NCBI GenBank assembly: GCA_019313735.1
Contig: JAFDAR010000038.1
Span: 1 to 8,874, forward strand
Length of the DNA stretch: 8,874 bases
Origin: Deltaproteobacteria bacterium
Lineage (GTDB): Bacteria > Desulfobacterota > Syntrophia > Syntrophales > UBA2210
Direction of reading: 5' to 3'
Below, piece after piece: positions 7,397 through 8,874 of this stretch. A program made the translations under genes and the position numbers. The notes beneath the pieces are model-generated. The model saw only the letters and a program-made list of their open reading frames with translations. It was not told the origin of the DNA and made no database searches. Positions within the stretch are counted from its first letter, which is position 1, and each line of letters starts with the position of its first letter.

Positions 7397-7685
7397 CATA
7401 CCGAGGCATCTTCGCGCCATCGTGATTCGATCTGAAAGGGGCATAGCCCACCTGGAAAAGGACAGAGCCAAGGCCGACAGACTCAGGCCTTTTGACGACA
7501 AGTTGGAAGAGATGTTGAAAGAAGCCGCCCCTTCATCTAAAGAGAAGAAACGGGCAGTGGAAGAGTACGCGTGGATGGTGGAAGAATACAGGATATCAGT
7601 CTTCGCGCCGGAAATAAAAACCCTGGGTCATGTATCTCCAAAAAAACTGAAAGATAAGATAGCGGATATTGAAATAATGATATAG
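7350..7685 (+). CDS. hrpA: C-terminal end of HrpA (DUF3418) in the +1 frame, detached by a frameshift
   Basis: This 111-residue frame holds the missing end of the helicase upstream. FVEIYGKERLSDIPRHLRAI (5-24) matches the HrpA pattern in which a Phe-led segment leads to LPRYLKA, and VEEYAWMVEEYRISVFAPE (70-88) followed by SPKKLKDKI matches the family's closing WMIEELRVSYFAQ-like segment before the final helix. It overlaps the long frame by 47 bases and is in the +1 frame to it; removing one base near 7349 restores a single protein. The ATG at 7350 has no ribosome-binding site of note (CAGAAAAGATATCA precedes it), so an independent gene is unlikely. I treat it as part of hrpA, split by a real mutation or by a sequence error. 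It ends at TAG 7683-7685, just before the terminator region. Confidence 0.85.
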   Translation: MPEDFVEIYGKERLSDIPRHLRAIVIRSERGIAHLEKDRAKADRLRPFDDKLEEMLKEAAPSSKEKKRAVEEYAWMVEEYRISVFAPEIKTLGHVSPKKLKDKIADIEIMI

Positions 7686-7773
7686 AAAAAGATGTTTTCG
7701 GCTAAAGAACCTATTTACACAAACATCTCTCCGTCGCGTAGATAAGCGGAATGGGTTCGTCAACAACACCAGC

Positions 7774-7789
7774 TATCACCCGGGCGATA
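7774..7789. promoter_or_regulatory. Near-perfect 16-base palindrome, possible operator
   Basis: TATCACCCGGGCGATA is a reverse-complement palindrome in seven of eight base pairs (only A7778/C7785 fail). With no loop it cannot form a good RNA hairpin, so a dimeric DNA-binding protein is the more natural reader. No regulator is known from the window. Confidence 0.3.
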
Positions 7790-7794
7790 TCAGT

Positions 7795-7826
7795 CTAACA
7801 AGGTGTTAGTTTGTTTATTTTTTATT
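7795..7826 (+). terminator. Weak intrinsic terminator after hrpA
   Basis: CTAACA (7795-7800) pairs perfectly with TGTTAG (7804-7809) around an AGG loop, followed by a T-rich run (7810-7826, TTTGTTTATTTTTTATT). The stem is short and has only two G-C pairs, so it may be inefficient. On the minus strand no T-tract follows, so it serves plus-strand transcripts from hrpA, about 110 bases after its final TAG. Confidence 0.5.
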
Positions 7827-7836
7827 GTAAGTGTGT

Positions 7837-7864
7837 TATATGGCTATGGGTTGCATAGCATATA
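7837..7864. repeat. Imperfect inverted repeat in the leader of the PAS kinase gene
   Basis: GCTATG (7843-7848) pairs with CATAGC (7854-7859) around GGTTG. Allowing G7842 to bulge, TATAT (7837-7841) also pairs with ATATA (7860-7864), giving an 11-bp stem. It ends 14 bases before the ribosome site of the kinase. It could be an operator for a dimeric regulator or an mRNA hairpin. Confidence 0.4.
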
Positions 7865-7878
7865 TATCCCGTTTTCGC

Positions 7879-7882
7879 GAGG
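7879..7882 (+). promoter_or_regulatory. Ribosome-binding site that sets the GTG start of the PAS kinase
   Basis: GAGG lies six bases before GTG 7889, a normal spacing. The next in-frame ATG (7904) has only GAACATCGAAAAC in front of it and no GA-rich site at the right distance, so the GTG is preferred. Confidence 0.6.
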
Positions 7883-7888
7883 CACCAA

Positions 7889-8874
7889 GTGAACATCGAA
7901 AACATGTCAAAAGAAGAACTGGTCGTTCTGGTTTCCCACCTGCAGGATCAGGTAAAAAAACAAAACCACCCCAGATTGGATGTATCATCCGAAGAAGATA
8001 TATATAAGATCCTGGCCCACAGTTCGCAGGTGGGCTTTTACATCATGCAGGACAAGCGGTTCCGGTTTGTTAATCACCACTTTAATGGGTATGCCGGTTA
8101 CAGTGAAGATGCAATGCTTGCCATGAACCCCTCCAGTCTCATCCTTCCGGAAGATCGACGAAAAGCGGCAAAAAACGCCATCATGATGCTGAAAGGACAT
8201 CGATTTTCACCATATGAATTCAGGATCCTCACCAATGATGGTCGTATCAAGTGGATCATGGAGACGGTCATGCCGATCACGTTCAAGGGAGAACGGGCCA
8301 TCTTGGGCAATTCAATGGATATTACCGAACGGAAGGAAGCGGGAAAAAGGCTCGAAGAGTTGGAGGCCCTTGAATCTTCCATCTTGGATGCCATTCCTCA
8401 GGCCGTCGTGGGATTGCACCAGCGTCGGATTAATTTCGCAAGCAACGCTGTCGAAACGATATTCGGCTGGCACCGGGAGAAACTAATCGGAAGAAGCATC
8501 AAAATTATCTACCGCAATGAGGAAGATGCCGACACAATTGCTGGGCTCTTCTATACAGCCCTTGAAAATCAGAGAACTTTTATTACCGAGTTTCCATGCA
8601 AACGGAAGGATGGCCGTGAAATCCTCTGCAGGATGAAGGCCTCCCGGATCGGAGAAAGACTCAGAGATCGGCATATTGTCGTTACCTACGAGGATATTAC
8701 GGAACAGAAGAAGGCAGAGGAAGAGCTTAAGCGGTCGCGTCAGGAGCTGAGAGAGCTTTCCACCCACCTCCAGTCCGTTCGCGAGAAGGAAAGTACACGA
8801 ATTGCCCGCAAGATACATGATGAACTAGGACAGTCTCTCTCTGCGCTCCAGATGGATTTCTCGTGGATGGAAAA
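7889..8874 (+). CDS. PAS-PAS sensor histidine kinase, HisKA_3 class (partial, runs off the window end)
   Basis: The frame from GTG 7889 is open to the end of the window (328 complete codons), so the gene is cut by the window edge. A short coiled N-terminus (1-30) is followed by a first PAS domain (about 35-148, with YEFRILTNDGRIKWIMETVMPI-type PAS core ending in GNSMDITERKEA) and a second PAS domain (about 160-273, ending VVTYEDITEQKKAEEEL). A helical linker leads to REKESTRIARKIHDELGQSLSAL, the H-box of the NarX/DegS/UhpB-like HisKA_3 family, with phospho-acceptor H310. The ATPase domain must lie beyond the window. No transmembrane segment or signal peptide is visible, so it is probably a cytosolic sensor; the ligand is unknown, and nothing shows a haem or flavin site. 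Kinases of this class usually pair with a NarL/FixJ-type response regulator, which would be expected nearby. It starts about 80 bases after the terminator, so it is probably separately transcribed from hrpA. Confidence 0.9.
   Translation, partial: MNIENMSKEELVVLVSHLQDQVKKQNHPRLDVSSEEDIYKILAHSSQVGFYIMQDKRFRFVNHHFNGYAGYSEDAMLAMNPSSLILPEDRRKAAKNAIMMLKGHRFSPYEFRILTNDGRIKWIMETVMPITFKGERAILGNSMDITERKEAGKRLEELEALESSILDAIPQAVVGLHQRRINFASNAVETIFGWHREKLIGRSIKIIYRNEEDADTIAGLFYTALENQRTFITEFPCKRKDGREILCRMKASRIGERLRDRHIVVTYEDITEQKKAEEELKRSRQELRELSTHLQSVREKESTRIARKIHDELGQSLSALQMDFSWME

Larger units (their letters stand above)
7686..7888. other. Intergenic region between hrpA and the PAS histidine kinase
   Basis: About 200 bases with no convincing gene. 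It contains an 8-base inverted repeat with a wide loop (AGATGTTT 7690-7697 and AAACATCT 7721-7728), a near-perfect 16-base palindrome (7774-7789), a terminator-like hairpin (7795-7826), a hairpin with an 11-bp stem (7837-7864), and the ribosome site of the kinase (7879-7882). I could not identify a good -35/-10 pair for the kinase. Confidence 0.6.

Noticed and set aside
7690..7728. AGATGTTT/AAACATCT inverted repeat after hrpA as a terminator
   Set aside because: The loop is 23 bases and no T-tract follows; the hairpin at 7795-7826 is the better candidate.

Overview
The window reads as a bacterial chromosome fragment of roughly balanced GC content, with no phage, IS, CRISPR or RNA gene that I can see. 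It holds six genes in two blocks. The mix (MurJ lipid II flippase, full-length HrpA helicase with a DUF3418 tail, CBS-ACT protein, YciO-type Sua5 protein, PAS plus HisKA_3 histidine kinase) fits a Gram-negative, Desulfobacterota-like (deltaproteobacterial) organism. That placement is inference from gene content, not a phylogenetic result.

Block 1 (about 23-3356, minus strand) is a tight four-gene operon. In transcription order it encodes a small Rho_N/SAP-like basic protein, a CBS-CBS-ACT protein, MurJ, and a YciO/Sua5-family protein. The gaps are 24, 14 and 5 bases. A plausible extended -10 promoter lies just upstream of the first gene. The YciO gene is best started at 628, not at an upstream codon inside murJ. 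MurJ appears to start at TTG (2199).

The 400-base divergent intergenic region (3357-3757) carries both putative promoters, a 10-base inverted repeat pair, an 8-base tandem repeat, and a perfect 10-bp hairpin 28 bases before the helicase ATG, which has no convincing Shine-Dalgarno sequence.

Block 2 (plus strand) is hrpA, a DEAH-box RNA helicase. The long frame (3758-7396) has every helicase motif, but its last ~15 residues are out of frame. The genuine C-terminus of the family continues in the +1 frame (7350-7685, ending TAG). Joining the frames at about 7349 gives about 1308 residues, close to the usual full length. The gene is therefore either truly frameshifted or carries a one-base sequence error. 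A weak intrinsic terminator follows at 7795-7826.

A soluble two-PAS sensor histidine kinase of the NarX/DegS-like HisKA_3 class then starts at GTG 7889 and runs off the window end just after its phospho-acceptor histidine. Two palindromic sequences lie upstream of it. I found no clear evidence of a novel multi-gene system; the most actionable observation is the hrpA frame break.
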